A stretch of DNA of 64,000 nucleotides from Atopobium sp. GTDB taxonomy: Bacteria > Actinomycetota > Coriobacteriia > Coriobacteriales > Atopobiaceae. Under the pieces are notes generated by a model. The model worked only from the letters and a program-made list of their open reading frames with translations. It had not been told where the DNA came from and searched no databases. Location of the stretch: the NCBI GenBank assembly GCA_022732885.1, contig JAIJTS010000007.1, forward strand, positions 1-64,000, in the 5' to 3' direction. The position numbers and the translations under genes are program-made. Shown one piece after another: positions 51,034 through 58,678 of this stretch. Position 1 is the first letter of the stretch; the number at the start of each line of letters is the position of its first letter.

Positions 51034-52431
51034 TTAGCCGAGGTGCTTGGTGATGGAAGCAGCTGCTACCTTACCAGCGCCCATTGCCAAAATAACGGTT
51101 GCAGCACCAGTTACGATGTCGCCACCAGCCCAGATGCGAGGATCGGAAGTACGGCCCTCTTCGTCGGCCTCAATGTAGCCCCACTTGTTGAGCTTGATAT
51201 CGCCAATCATCTTTGCAAATGGGTTAGCGTTAGTGCCGATTGCAGAAATTGCAACATCGCAAGGAATGTCCTCGATAGCACCCTCAATAGGTACTGGACG
51301 ACGACGTCCATCAGCATCAGGCTCGCCAAGCTCCATCTTTTGGACACGAACAGCGCAAACTGCGCCGTCCTCGCCAGCGATAAACTCAAGAGGGGAGACG
51401 AGAGGAAGAACTTCAACGCCCTCAGCCTTTGCGTGGTGCAGCTCTGCACGACGAGCAGGCATTTCGTCCTCAGTACGACGGTAAGCAATGACTGCACGCT
51501 CAGCGCCAAGACGCTTAGCAGTACGGACAGCGTCCATAGCAACGTTGCCGCCACCAAAGACAACGACGTTCTTGCCGTGCTTGGTTGGGGTGTCATACTC
51601 AGGGAACTTGTTAGCCTTCATGAGGTTAACGCGGGTGAGGTACTCGTTTGCAAAGAAGACGTTAGGCAGGTTCTCGCCAGGGATGTTGAGAAGCTTTGGA
51701 AGGCCAGCACCAGTTGCAATGTAGATTGCGTCAAAGCCCTGCTCAAAGAGCTCGTCAGCGTCAGTGATACGACCAACAACAGAGTTGAACTCAAACTTAA
51801 CACCCAGCTCCTGGAGGCCGTCAATCTCACGCTTAACAACAGCCTTTGGAAGACGGAACTCAGGAATACCGTAAACCAGAACGCCGCCACCGGTGAAGAA
51901 TGCCTCAAAGACGGTAACGTCAAAGCCGTTACGAGCAAGCTCGCCAGCGCAAGCAATACCGGAAGGACCGGAGCCTACAACTGCAACCTTCTTGCCATTC
52001 CTTGGAGCAACCTCTGGCTTGGAAGCAAGCTCAGGCTGATCACCAAGGAAGCGCTCAAGCTGACCAATAGCAACTGGTTCACTGCGCTTACCCATAACGC
52101 AGACACCTTCGCACTGGTTCTCCTGTGGGCAAACACGGCCACAGACTGCAGGAAGCATAGAGGACTCGTGGATGATATCAAGACCGCGGCCAAACTCCTC
52201 AGCACGGATTGCCTCGATAAAGCGAGGAATGTTGATGTTAACAGGGCAGCCCTGAACGCACAGTGGATTTTTACAATCCAGGCAGCGGTTTGCCTCTGCA
52301 ATTGCCATCTCTTTAGTGAAGCCCTTGTCGACAGGGCGGAAGTCTTGTGCGCGCTCTACAGCTGGCTCTTCGTTGTCAGCTGTGCGAGGTGCCTTGACGT
52401 TTGGAATGTAACGACCGTTTACCTGTGGCAT
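51034..52431 (-). CDS. nfnB: NADH-dependent ferredoxin:NADP+ oxidoreductase, subunit B (NfnB)
   Basis: This 465-residue flavoprotein resembles the small subunit of glutamate synthase. It has an N-terminal 4Fe-4S region (CLDCKNPLCVQGCP, then CGRVCPQENQCEGVC), FAD binding GSGPSGIACAGELA, and NADP binding FGGGNVAMDAVRTA, and ends GGDIVTGAATVILAMGAGKVAA. Beside NfnA it forms the electron-bifurcating NfnAB complex, which couples NADH and reduced ferredoxin to NADP+ reduction. Alone it could be mistaken for GltD, but the neighbour decides it. ATG 52431 is chosen (GAGG five bases upstream); GTG 52437 is an alternative. It overlaps nfnA by 13 bases. The opposite strand is open for 469 codons, which I read as a codon-bias shadow. 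Confidence 0.92.
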   Translation of the reverse strand: MPQVNGRYIPNVKAPRTADNEEPAVERAQDFRPVDKGFTKEMAIAEANRCLDCKNPLCVQGCPVNINIPRFIEAIRAEEFGRGLDIIHESSMLPAVCGRVCPQENQCEGVCVMGKRSEPVAIGQLERFLGDQPELASKPEVAPRNGKKVAVVGSGPSGIACAGELARNGFDVTVFEAFFTGGGVLVYGIPEFRLPKAVVKREIDGLQELGVKFEFNSVVGRITDADELFEQGFDAIYIATGAGLPKLLNIPGENLPNVFFANEYLTRVNLMKANKFPEYDTPTKHGKNVVVFGGGNVAMDAVRTAKRLGAERAVIAYRRTEDEMPARRAELHHAKAEGVEVLPLVSPLEFIAGEDGAVCAVRVQKMELGEPDADGRRRPVPIEGAIEDIPCDVAISAIGTNANPFAKMIGDIKLNKWGYIEADEEGRTSDPRIWAGGDIVTGAATVILAMGAGKVAAASITKHLG

Positions 52432-53261
52432 GCGCACCTCGTCTCCTCGTAAGCCTTAATGGACTGGCCTTCCTCGGTGAGGTAGGCTGCCTGACGTGCG
52501 CGAAGGTCATTCCAGTCAACCTTGGTTGCGTCAAAGTCAGGACCGTCAACACAAGCAAACTTGGTCTCGCCGCCAACCTCAACACGGCAGCAACCGCACA
52601 TACCAGTGCCGTCGACCATGATTGGGTTCAAAGAAGCGATGATAGGTGTGTTGTACTTCTCGGCAGTGAGAGTGGAGAACTTCATCATAGGAACTGGGCC
52701 AACGCAGAACACGCGGTCAACCTTCTTTTCCTGCAGAAGACGCTCGAGAGGTGCAGTTACAACGCCCTTCTCGCCAAGAGAACCGTCGTCTGTGGTGATG
52801 TGGATGTGATCATCGTCCAGAATGGAACGGAACTGATCCTCAAGAAGCAGCAGCTCTTTGGTACGAGCACCCATGATTGCGTGGACCTCGTGGCCAGATG
52901 CTACAAGCTGACGAGCAACAGGGAAGGCAATAGCCAGGCCAACGCCGCCGCCGATAACTGCCCATTTACCCTCACCCATCTTGGTAGGCTCACCCAAAGG
53001 ACCAGTTACGTCCTGCAGGAAATCACCAACCTCATAGGTAGAAAGCATCTTGGTGGTTTTGCCGATTACCATGAAGATAAACTCGACCCAACCCTCCTCT
53101 GGATTCCAATCCGCAAAGGTAAATGGAACGCGCTCGCCACAATCATTTGCGCGGACCATCAAGAACTGACCAGCATGTGCGTGCTTGGCCATCTTTGGTG
53201 CCTCAATGCGGAACTTGAAGACCTTCTCGGAGAACTGAGTCTTTTCGAGGATCTTATACAT
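52419..53261 (-). CDS. nfnA: NADH-dependent ferredoxin:NADP+ oxidoreductase, subunit A (NfnA)
   Basis: This 280-residue ferredoxin-NADP reductase-like subunit binds FAD and a 2Fe-2S cluster and receives NADH electrons. It has HAGQFLMVRAND (FAD), FMVIGKTTKMLSTYEVGD, GPLGEPTK, GGGVGLAIAFPVA (NADH), the cluster region MCGCCRVEVGGETKFACVDGPDFD with four Cys, and a C-terminal tail. ATG 53261 has GAGGAG about ten bases upstream. It is first of two genes, with nfnB overlapping its 3' end. The 296 bases upstream hold two hairpins. PyrK and SudB are relatives, but the adjacent NfnB makes NfnA the best call. Confidence 0.92.
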   Translation of the reverse strand: MYKILEKTQFSEKVFKFRIEAPKMAKHAHAGQFLMVRANDCGERVPFTFADWNPEEGWVEFIFMVIGKTTKMLSTYEVGDFLQDVTGPLGEPTKMGEGKWAVIGGGVGLAIAFPVARQLVASGHEVHAIMGARTKELLLLEDQFRSILDDDHIHITTDDGSLGEKGVVTAPLERLLQEKKVDRVFCVGPVPMMKFSTLTAEKYNTPIIASLNPIMVDGTGMCGCCRVEVGGETKFACVDGPDFDATKVDWNDLRARQAAYLTEEGQSIKAYEETRCACHR

Positions 53262-53322
53262 TCAGCGGTACTCCTCTCCTAATACAACAAAACTGCGAGT
53301 GATTTGCCGAGCCACGCTACAT

Positions 53323-53395
53323 CCTGCCTTCTTGGCAAGAAGACAGTGGCAGGTGACGCATGCATCTCACGCATACGAGTCTGGGTAACTCGTAT
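53323..53395 (-). other. Structured region upstream of nfnA (two hairpins)
   Basis: In the 296-bp gap between the pth stop and the nfnA start are two hairpins: 53323-53353 (CCTGCC/GGCAGG closing an inner CTTCTT/AAGAAG) and 53373-53395 (ATACGAGT/ACTCGTAT, 7-nt loop). Neither has a T-run on the minus strand. They could form an nfnA leader or the end of pth. I cannot match them to a known riboswitch. The rest of the gap includes one GGCGAGAA (53506-53513) and otherwise shows nothing I recognise. Confidence 0.5.
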
Positions 53396-53557
53396 TCGCA
53401 AACAACATGACTATTGTACTATTTGAGCACTATTTAAAGCATGAGTAATTCACGATTGAACGTAAATATTTTGTAGAATGTTTTGCCTTTTAGCTGCAGA
53501 GGAGCGGCGAGAAGTTCGATGGTTTTGCGTTCGGTAGCGGACAATGACTCGCAACTG

Positions 53558-54139
53558 CTAGCTGCAAAGGAGTTGCTCCACCTGATTGGCGGCTATTTGG
53601 GCGGTGAACAGGAAGTTTTCTAGGTTGTTACCCTTGAGTTCGCGCAAAACGTAGTCTGCTACCGGCATCTTTCCGGGAGGACGTCCAATACCAAACTGTA
53701 GGCGCATAAAGTCTCTGGTCTGAAGCTTATCGGCAATAGAGCGCAAACCGTTATGCGAGTTGAGTCCGCCACCTTCTTTGAAGTTAAGTTGTCCCTCTGC
53801 AAGGTCAACTTCGTCGTGAATGACTAGGATTTGTGCAGGCTGAAGATGGTGCGCACGGGCAAGTTTGGAAAGAGGGCCGCCACTGGTGTTCATGAAGTCT
53901 TGAGGTTTGGCCAAAAGTACACGGCGTTTCTCGCCAGATGTGGCGCCAGGAGCTGAGACTTGAGCTGCGGGAAGAGTAATTTCTGCAACTTGGCAGCCCG
54001 CTTCACTTTTCCAGTACGAGACACCGTAGTGTTCGGCAAGGGCATCGACGACGGCAAAACCGGCATTGTGCCTGGTACGCGCGTATTTCTCGCCAGGATT
54101 TCCCAGGCCCGCTATAAGCACAATTTTGTTACCGTGCAT
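53558..54139 (-). CDS. pth: Peptidyl-tRNA hydrolase (bacterial type)
   Basis: This 193-residue essential housekeeping enzyme frees tRNA from stalled peptidyl-tRNA. It has LIAGLGNPGEKYARTRHNAGF (catalytic His), VLLAKPQDFMNTSG, VIHDEVDLAEGQLNFKEGGGLNSHNGLRSI (catalytic Asp and His) and the FGIGRPPGKMPVADYVL end. Length is standard. There is a short insert in the QVSAPGATSGEKR loop. ATG 54139 follows AAGGAG. Two codon stretches carry the GGCGAGAA word (53928 and 54087). It coexists with a Pth2-type gene at 21725. Confidence 0.95.
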   Translation of the reverse strand: MHGNKIVLIAGLGNPGEKYARTRHNAGFAVVDALAEHYGVSYWKSEAGCQVAEITLPAAQVSAPGATSGEKRRVLLAKPQDFMNTSGGPLSKLARAHHLQPAQILVIHDEVDLAEGQLNFKEGGGLNSHNGLRSIADKLQTRDFMRLQFGIGRPPGKMPVADYVLRELKGNNLENFLFTAQIAANQVEQLLCS

Positions 54140-54290
54140 CAAATCTCCTTTTGTTTGAGATGTGTACGTTTATGATGGTAAGGGAAAATAACCAGTTCGA
54201 CCAGCGTGAACTAAGGCGCGTGGCAAATCTTTTGTAGCGTGATTTGCGTGCCTGTAATGGTTGGAGTTAAGTGAGGTGTGTGGGGGCAAG

Positions 54291-54962
54291 ATGACAAAAA
54301 TTCTGGTTACCGGATTTGAGCCTTTTGGTGGCGAGAAAATCAATCCAGCTTGGGAGGCTGTGAAAGCATTGCCCCAAAGTATTGGTGGGGCTCAGGTGAT
54401 AAAGCTACAAATACCCGTTGAGTTTGGTGCTGGCGCGCAGAAGATTATCAACAAGCTTGAAGAGGAGCGCCCTGAGATTGTGCTTTGTGTTGGTCAAGCG
54501 GGCGGTCGAAGCAAGATGACGCCTGAGTTTGTGGGTATTAATTGGGCACATGCTCGTATTCCTGACAACGCGGGTAAGCAGCCGCTTATGCAGCGTATTA
54601 TTGACGGTGCGCCCGATGCATATTTTGCAACACTGCCGGTAAATATCATGGTAGCCGCTATGAATCAGGCAAATATACCCGCAACAGTTTCGTATACCGC
54701 GGGTACGTATGTCTGTAATGACGTCATGTACCAGGTTCTTCACGCACTGGCCACACGATTCCCAGAGACTCGGGGCACCTTTTTACACGTACCGTTTGCA
54801 ACAGAGCAGGTTGCTAAGAAAAATACTCAAGCTAGAGAGGAGGGTCATCAGGTGCCAAGCATGTCGCTGGAGATGATGACCTGTGGCCTTAAGGTGGCGT
54901 TGGAAGCAGCCCTTGCAAACAACGTTGACCTTGTAGACTCTGAAAGCGGAACAACCTGTTAG
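54291..54962 (+). CDS. pcp: Pyroglutamyl-peptidase I
   Basis: This 223-residue cytoplasmic cysteine peptidase (C15) removes N-terminal pyroglutamate from peptides. It has LVTGFEPFGGEKINPAWEAV at the start, the catalytic Glu in the GQAGGRSKMTPEFVGIN stretch, Cys in SYTAGTYVCNDVMY, and His in FLHVPF. It lies on the opposite strand to pth and prs, forming a single-gene insertion in the glmU-prs-pth run. ATG 54291 follows GGGGG by four bases; the longer frame upstream is not needed. A duplicated palindrome element follows. Confidence 0.93.
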   Translation: MTKILVTGFEPFGGEKINPAWEAVKALPQSIGGAQVIKLQIPVEFGAGAQKIINKLEEERPEIVLCVGQAGGRSKMTPEFVGINWAHARIPDNAGKQPLMQRIIDGAPDAYFATLPVNIMVAAMNQANIPATVSYTAGTYVCNDVMYQVLHALATRFPETRGTFLHVPFATEQVAKKNTQAREEGHQVPSMSLEMMTCGLKVALEAALANNVDLVDSESGTTC

Positions 54963-55011
54963 GTGACCTGTTGCTTGCGGTGTTTGGTTGTAAGTATTCT
55001 GACGCCAATCT

Positions 55012-55084
55012 GGCGAGAAACCCGCCTTGTAGTAGCACTTATCTATAAGAAACTCGGTATCTACATGACGTAGATACCGAGTTT
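55012..55084. repeat. Composite intergenic element, copy 1: GGCGAGAA plus long palindrome
   Basis: GGCGAGAA at 55012-55019 is followed, 35 bases from its start, by a 38-nt unit (55047-55084) with a 15-bp perfect stem (AAACTCGGTATCTAC with its complement) and 5-nt loop. A second copy lies at 60866-60939, with 33 of 38 identical positions including a compensated base-pair change. Located between convergent pcp and prs, it could also act as a bidirectional terminator, although T-runs are short. Confidence 0.75.
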
Positions 55085-55172
55085 ATCTTGTGTTTGAACT
55101 TGTGCTCGCTGCAGATCTGCACTAGGGATAAAAACCGTGCCTGTACGCTTGTTTTAGTGCTGACCTGAAATC

Positions 55173-56168
55173 TTATACGTTGAAATCGCCGCCGAAGATA
55201 TCGGAGACAGGACGATCGGTGTAGACGGCATAAATTGCCTCAGCAAGCTCGTTTGCAATGGTGATTGTTTTGATTTTGGAACCTTCCTGATTGGCTACTG
55301 CGCAAGGGATTGCGTCAGTGACTACGCACTCCTTGATAGGAGCGTCGTTAAGACGCTCAATTGCAGGACCAGAGAAAACACCATGAGTTGCGCAAACGTA
55401 AATATCGCCAGCGCCCATTTCTTTCAGTTTAACAACGGAAGCACAGAGAGTACCAGCGGTATCAATCATGTCGTCATTAACGATGCAAGTCTTACCTTTG
55501 ATGTCACCAATGACACCCATAACAGCACTTTCGTTATGACGAGGACGACTCTTGTGTGCAATAGCCAGACCGCAGTCAAGGTAGTCAGAAAGTTTTTTAG
55601 CTGCTTTTGCACGACCCATATCAGGAGAAACAACAACGGTATTCTCCCAGTCAAATGGCTTACTCTTAAAGTAATCGCCCAGAAGGTAGAGAGCGGTTAG
55701 GTGAGAAACAGGAATGTCAAAGAAGCCCTGAATCTGGCCCTGATGCAAATCAAGTGTAATGACGCGATCAACGCCAGCATTCTCAAGCAGGTTTGCCATG
55801 AGGCGTGCAGTAATAGGCTCACGAGCAGCGGCTTTACGGTCCTGACGAGCATATGCGTAGTGAGGGATAACTACGGTAAAGCTGTTAGCAGATGCGCGCT
55901 TTGCAGCGTCAGCAACAATCAGCGTTTCCATAACCAAATCGTTGACGTTAACGCCTGCCAAGGACTGGATGAAGAAGACCTCGTCGCCGCGGACAGACTC
56001 ATCAAAGCGAGCGTAGATTTCTCCGTTAGCAAATTTCTCGAGGAGAAGACCTTGTAGCTCTAGGTGAAGAATGTTTGCAACCTTACGAGCCAGTTCAGGA
56101 TTACCTGTACCGGTGTAAAGCTTGATATTTCTAGCAACTAACAGTGGTTCACTCAGGTTCTCGAACAT
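55173..56168 (-). CDS. prs: Ribose-phosphate pyrophosphokinase
   Basis: This 331-residue enzyme transfers pyrophosphate from ATP to ribose 5-phosphate, making PRPP for purines, pyrimidines, histidine, tryptophan and NAD. It has FANGEIYARFDESVRGDEVFFIQS, YARQDRKAAAREPITARL, TLDLHQGQIQGFF and the PRPP loop VNDDMIDTAGT (the usual VDDMIDTAGT with an extra Asn). ATG 56168 directly abuts the glmU stop codon, and GAGGAC inside glmU serves as ribosome site. glmU-prs is a conserved pair in Gram-positive bacteria. The product also feeds purL at 60967. Confidence 0.95.
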   Translation of the reverse strand: MFENLSEPLLVARNIKLYTGTGNPELARKVANILHLELQGLLLEKFANGEIYARFDESVRGDEVFFIQSLAGVNVNDLVMETLIVADAAKRASANSFTVVIPHYAYARQDRKAAAREPITARLMANLLENAGVDRVITLDLHQGQIQGFFDIPVSHLTALYLLGDYFKSKPFDWENTVVVSPDMGRAKAAKKLSDYLDCGLAIAHKSRPRHNESAVMGVIGDIKGKTCIVNDDMIDTAGTLCASVVKLKEMGAGDIYVCATHGVFSGPAIERLNDAPIKECVVTDAIPCAVANQEGSKIKTITIANELAEAIYAVYTDRPVSDIFGGDFNV

Positions 56169-57557
56169 CTAGTCCTCTTTCTCAAGCTTCTGACGCCTCT
56201 GGGCGGCGTATCCCTCAACAATTTTTTGATCAGAGCGCTCAAGTGCAAGCGCATCTGCTGGTACATCCTTTGTGATGCATGAACTTGCCCCTACAAGTGC
56301 ACCATCACCGATTGAGACAGGTGCCACCATCATGGTATCGGATCCGACAAAAACGTTGTTGCCAATGTGTGTCTTGAACTTGTGGTAACCGTCGTAATTA
56401 CACGTAATTGAACCTGCGCCTATATTGACGCCAGAACCCATGGTAGTGTCACCAATGTAGGAAAGGTGAGGAACCTTGGAGCCCTCGCCGATAGTTGAGT
56501 TCTTGATTTCAACGTGGGTGCCTGCCTTGGCGTGAGGCATGAGGTGTGTGCCTGGGCGCAGATAAGCGCGAGGACCGCAGGTAGCACAATCATCTACCTG
56601 TGCGTTGATAGCAACGGTCTCATCAACAACAGCGTCGTTACCAACAATTGTATCGGTCAGACGAGTGTTAGGGCCTACCAGGCAATTCTCGCCAATTGAG
56701 GTCTTGCCGTAGAGCATAGTCTGCGGAAGAACCTCGGTGTCCATACCAAGCGTGACCTCAGGGCCAATCCAGACCGAGGTAGGGTCTAGCATGGTAACAC
56801 CCTGGCTCATCCAGTGCTCGTTGATACGCTCCTGCATAATGCGGGTGGCAACAGCAAGCTCTGAGCGGGAATTAACGCCCAGCGCCTCTTTGTAATCGTC
56901 AACGTGAACAGCAGAAACAGGCTCTCCCTGGCTGACGTAGAGGCCTACCATATCGGTGATGTAGTACTCGCCCTGCGCGTTGTCATTGCCGAGAAGATCG
57001 ATGTTTGCGGTCAGTCTTCCGCCACAGAAGCAGTACACGCCAACGTTACATTCACGCTCTTGTTCGCGCTGCTCTGGCGTAGCGTCTTTGTGCTCAACAA
57101 TGGCAGTTACCTGGCCGTTAGAAGAAATGACGCGACCATATCCGGTTGGATCTGGTGGCGTCATGGTAAGTACGGTACATGCGTTGTGATGAGCTTTAGT
57201 TTCTGCAACAAGGTCACAAATAGACTGTGCGCGCAGCAAAGATGCGTCTCCGTTAATAACCACAACGGGTCCCTTGAATCCACCAAGAGCATCCTTTACA
57301 ACCTTGACGGCATGACCGGTACCAAGACGCTCAGTCTGGGCAACATACTCAAGGTTAGGGAAGCAAGAAAGTGCAGATTTAACTTCGTCAGCATGGTTTC
57401 CAACAACCACAATGACGCGGTCGGCGCCAGCAGTAATTGCAGCGTTGACACTCCACCAAACAAGGGGCTTATCTAGTAATTTGTGCACAATCTTAGGGTG
57501 GTGGGACTTCATGCGCGTTCCCTCGCCTGCAGCGAGGACAATCGCAGTAAGTGGCAT
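56169..57557 (-). CDS. glmU: Bifunctional GlcNAc-1-P uridyltransferase / GlcN-1-P acetyltransferase
   Basis: This 462-residue cytoplasmic enzyme makes UDP-GlcNAc for peptidoglycan. Residues ~1-230 are the uridyltransferase with AIVLAAGEGTRMKSHHPK, GTGHAV and NGDASLL (a usual NGD, with PL replaced by ASLL). Residues ~255-455 form the left-handed beta-helix acetyltransferase with repeated hexapeptides, RPGTHL, HLSYIGDTTMGSGVNIGAGSITCNYDG and GSDTMMVAPVSIGDGA. ATG 57557 follows GGAGG; the longer frame would run into the tRNA gene. It lies directly downstream of tRNA-Gln and directly upstream of prs. Confidence 0.95.
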   Translation of the reverse strand: MPLTAIVLAAGEGTRMKSHHPKIVHKLLDKPLVWWSVNAAITAGADRVIVVVGNHADEVKSALSCFPNLEYVAQTERLGTGHAVKVVKDALGGFKGPVVVINGDASLLRAQSICDLVAETKAHHNACTVLTMTPPDPTGYGRVISSNGQVTAIVEHKDATPEQREQERECNVGVYCFCGGRLTANIDLLGNDNAQGEYYITDMVGLYVSQGEPVSAVHVDDYKEALGVNSRSELAVATRIMQERINEHWMSQGVTMLDPTSVWIGPEVTLGMDTEVLPQTMLYGKTSIGENCLVGPNTRLTDTIVGNDAVVDETVAINAQVDDCATCGPRAYLRPGTHLMPHAKAGTHVEIKNSTIGEGSKVPHLSYIGDTTMGSGVNIGAGSITCNYDGYHKFKTHIGNNVFVGSDTMMVAPVSIGDGALVGASSCITKDVPADALALERSDQKIVEGYAAQRRQKLEKED

Positions 57558-57626
57558 ACGTAAGCCTCCAAAGTACTTCGTATTACTCGATACGAGTGCG
57601 TCCCTACACAAAAGTTGCGTAAAAAA

Positions 57627-57701
57627 TGGCTGGGGTAGTAGGATTCGAACCCACATTCCAGGCACCAAAAACCCGTGTCCTAACCGTTGGACGATACCCC
57701 A
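57627..57701 (-). tRNA. tRNA-Gln (anticodon UUG)
   Basis: 75 nt including the encoded CCA end. The acceptor stem is TGGGGTA with TACCCCA, the D-arm GTCC/GGAC, the anticodon loop TTTTGGT gives UUG, and the T-arm contains GGTTCGAATCC. The discriminator G and CCA are followed by six T, so it may end its own transcript. It is just upstream of glmU on the same strand. Confidence 0.96.
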
Positions 57702-57746
57702 ATGTAATCACTACGTTGGTTTTTATTCGCAACCCTACTAAGTGTA

Positions 57747-58676
57747 TCAGCTTAGCGCGGCAAATGCTCCACAAATTGCATCAAGAACAAGAACTGCTAA
57801 AGTTTGTGCGTCTGCAGTAGTAAACGAGCCGTCAACGTTTGTTCCTTCTGGCAGCACAATTTTGATAGGAGATTTTGTTGCATCAGCGGACTCGATAGCA
57901 GTGCGAAGTCTTGCTGGTAGTGTTTCATTTTCTTCCATAGAAACAGAACCAATTCCCACCTGTCCACGAGCAGGCATGCTTGGTGCATAGTCTGTGGTGA
58001 GAACCAAAATGGTAGAGGCATCAGTAGGAGAGTCCGCACGTTCAATCAAGGTCATACCGCTTGCCTCAGTAGTTGCCTTAGAAAGGTTATAGACGCGGGC
58101 AGCTACATTTCTGGAGATAGGATCTTCTCCCGTAATAGCAATACAGGTAGTCTCAAGTACATTGGCTGCGCGAGCAAAACCCATAGGACCTTGTGGATGT
58201 GGGCCTTTTGCCTGCTTACCGGACCAAACGTGACGCAGACGCTCAATAGCATCAAGAGTATCTTGAAACGCCATACCGTCTGCAAGTTCACCAACGCTTT
58301 CCTGGAAAAGTTTAACGGCAGCTTCGGTGTGAACTCCATAGTGACCATCAACTTTTCCACACGAGAAGCCCAAGATGTTGAGGCGCTCCTGCAACTGACG
58401 TACGTCATTGCCGTGGAAGTTAGGAAGACGCAGGTAGAGGGTTCTGTCTCCTAGCTCATAGCCCTCATCAACCAAGATTGCCCAGGTAGAAGCATCTACT
58501 TCTTCACCTAGAGAAAGATCATGGTCAAGCCTAAAACGTGCAACGGCGCGAGCAGTAGACTTGCCAAACGTATGACTTTGGCGCTCATCGTCTTCGATGG
58601 TGTAGCCAAGCTTTACAAGGCGTTCCTGAATGTCTTCAACGGCAGCACCAGTGCTACCAGGAGTAATTGGATCCAT
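57747..58676 (-). CDS. Peptidoglycan-binding-domain protein with an amidase-like C-terminus
   Basis: A 309-residue protein with two tandem peptidoglycan-binding type 1 domains (about 4-68 and 80-148: GSTGAAVEDIQERLVKLGY...FGKSTARAVARFR and NDVRQLQERLNILGF...YGVHTEAAVKLFQ). The C-terminal ~140 residues follow the strand-helix order of amidase_3 enzymes (IAITG, NVAARVYNLSKATTEASGMTLIERADSPTDAS) but I cannot find the zinc His or the catalytic Glu. No signal peptide is visible, as in actinobacterial CwlM-like proteins. ATG 58676 starts two bases after the polyprenyl synthase stop and follows AAAGG. It is likely regulatory rather than lytic (inference). Confidence 0.8.
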   Translation of the reverse strand: MDPITPGSTGAAVEDIQERLVKLGYTIEDDERQSHTFGKSTARAVARFRLDHDLSLGEEVDASTWAILVDEGYELGDRTLYLRLPNFHGNDVRQLQERLNILGFSCGKVDGHYGVHTEAAVKLFQESVGELADGMAFQDTLDAIERLRHVWSGKQAKGPHPQGPMGFARAANVLETTCIAITGEDPISRNVAARVYNLSKATTEASGMTLIERADSPTDASTILVLTTDYAPSMPARGQVGIGSVSMEENETLPARLRTAIESADATKSPIKIVLPEGTNVDGSFTTADAQTLAVLVLDAICGAFAALS

Positions 58677-58678
58677 AA

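Noticed and set aside
51034..52431. Glutamate synthase small subunit (gltD)
   Set aside because: There is no large subunit nearby, and the overlapping upstream gene is NfnA-like, which fits NfnB better.
51043..52452. A 469-codon open frame on the plus strand opposite nfnB
   Set aside because: It mirrors nfnB almost end to end, has no ribosome site and a composition typical of an antisense shadow; NfnB has clear family motifs.
52401..53282. A 293-codon plus-strand frame opposite nfnA
   Set aside because: Same reasoning: it is a codon-bias shadow of a gene with recognised flavin, NADH and 2Fe-2S motifs.
57558..57668. Upstream extension of glmU
   Set aside because: It runs through the tRNA-Gln gene. 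ATG 57557 follows GGAGG and begins the conserved MPLTAIVLAAGEGTR.
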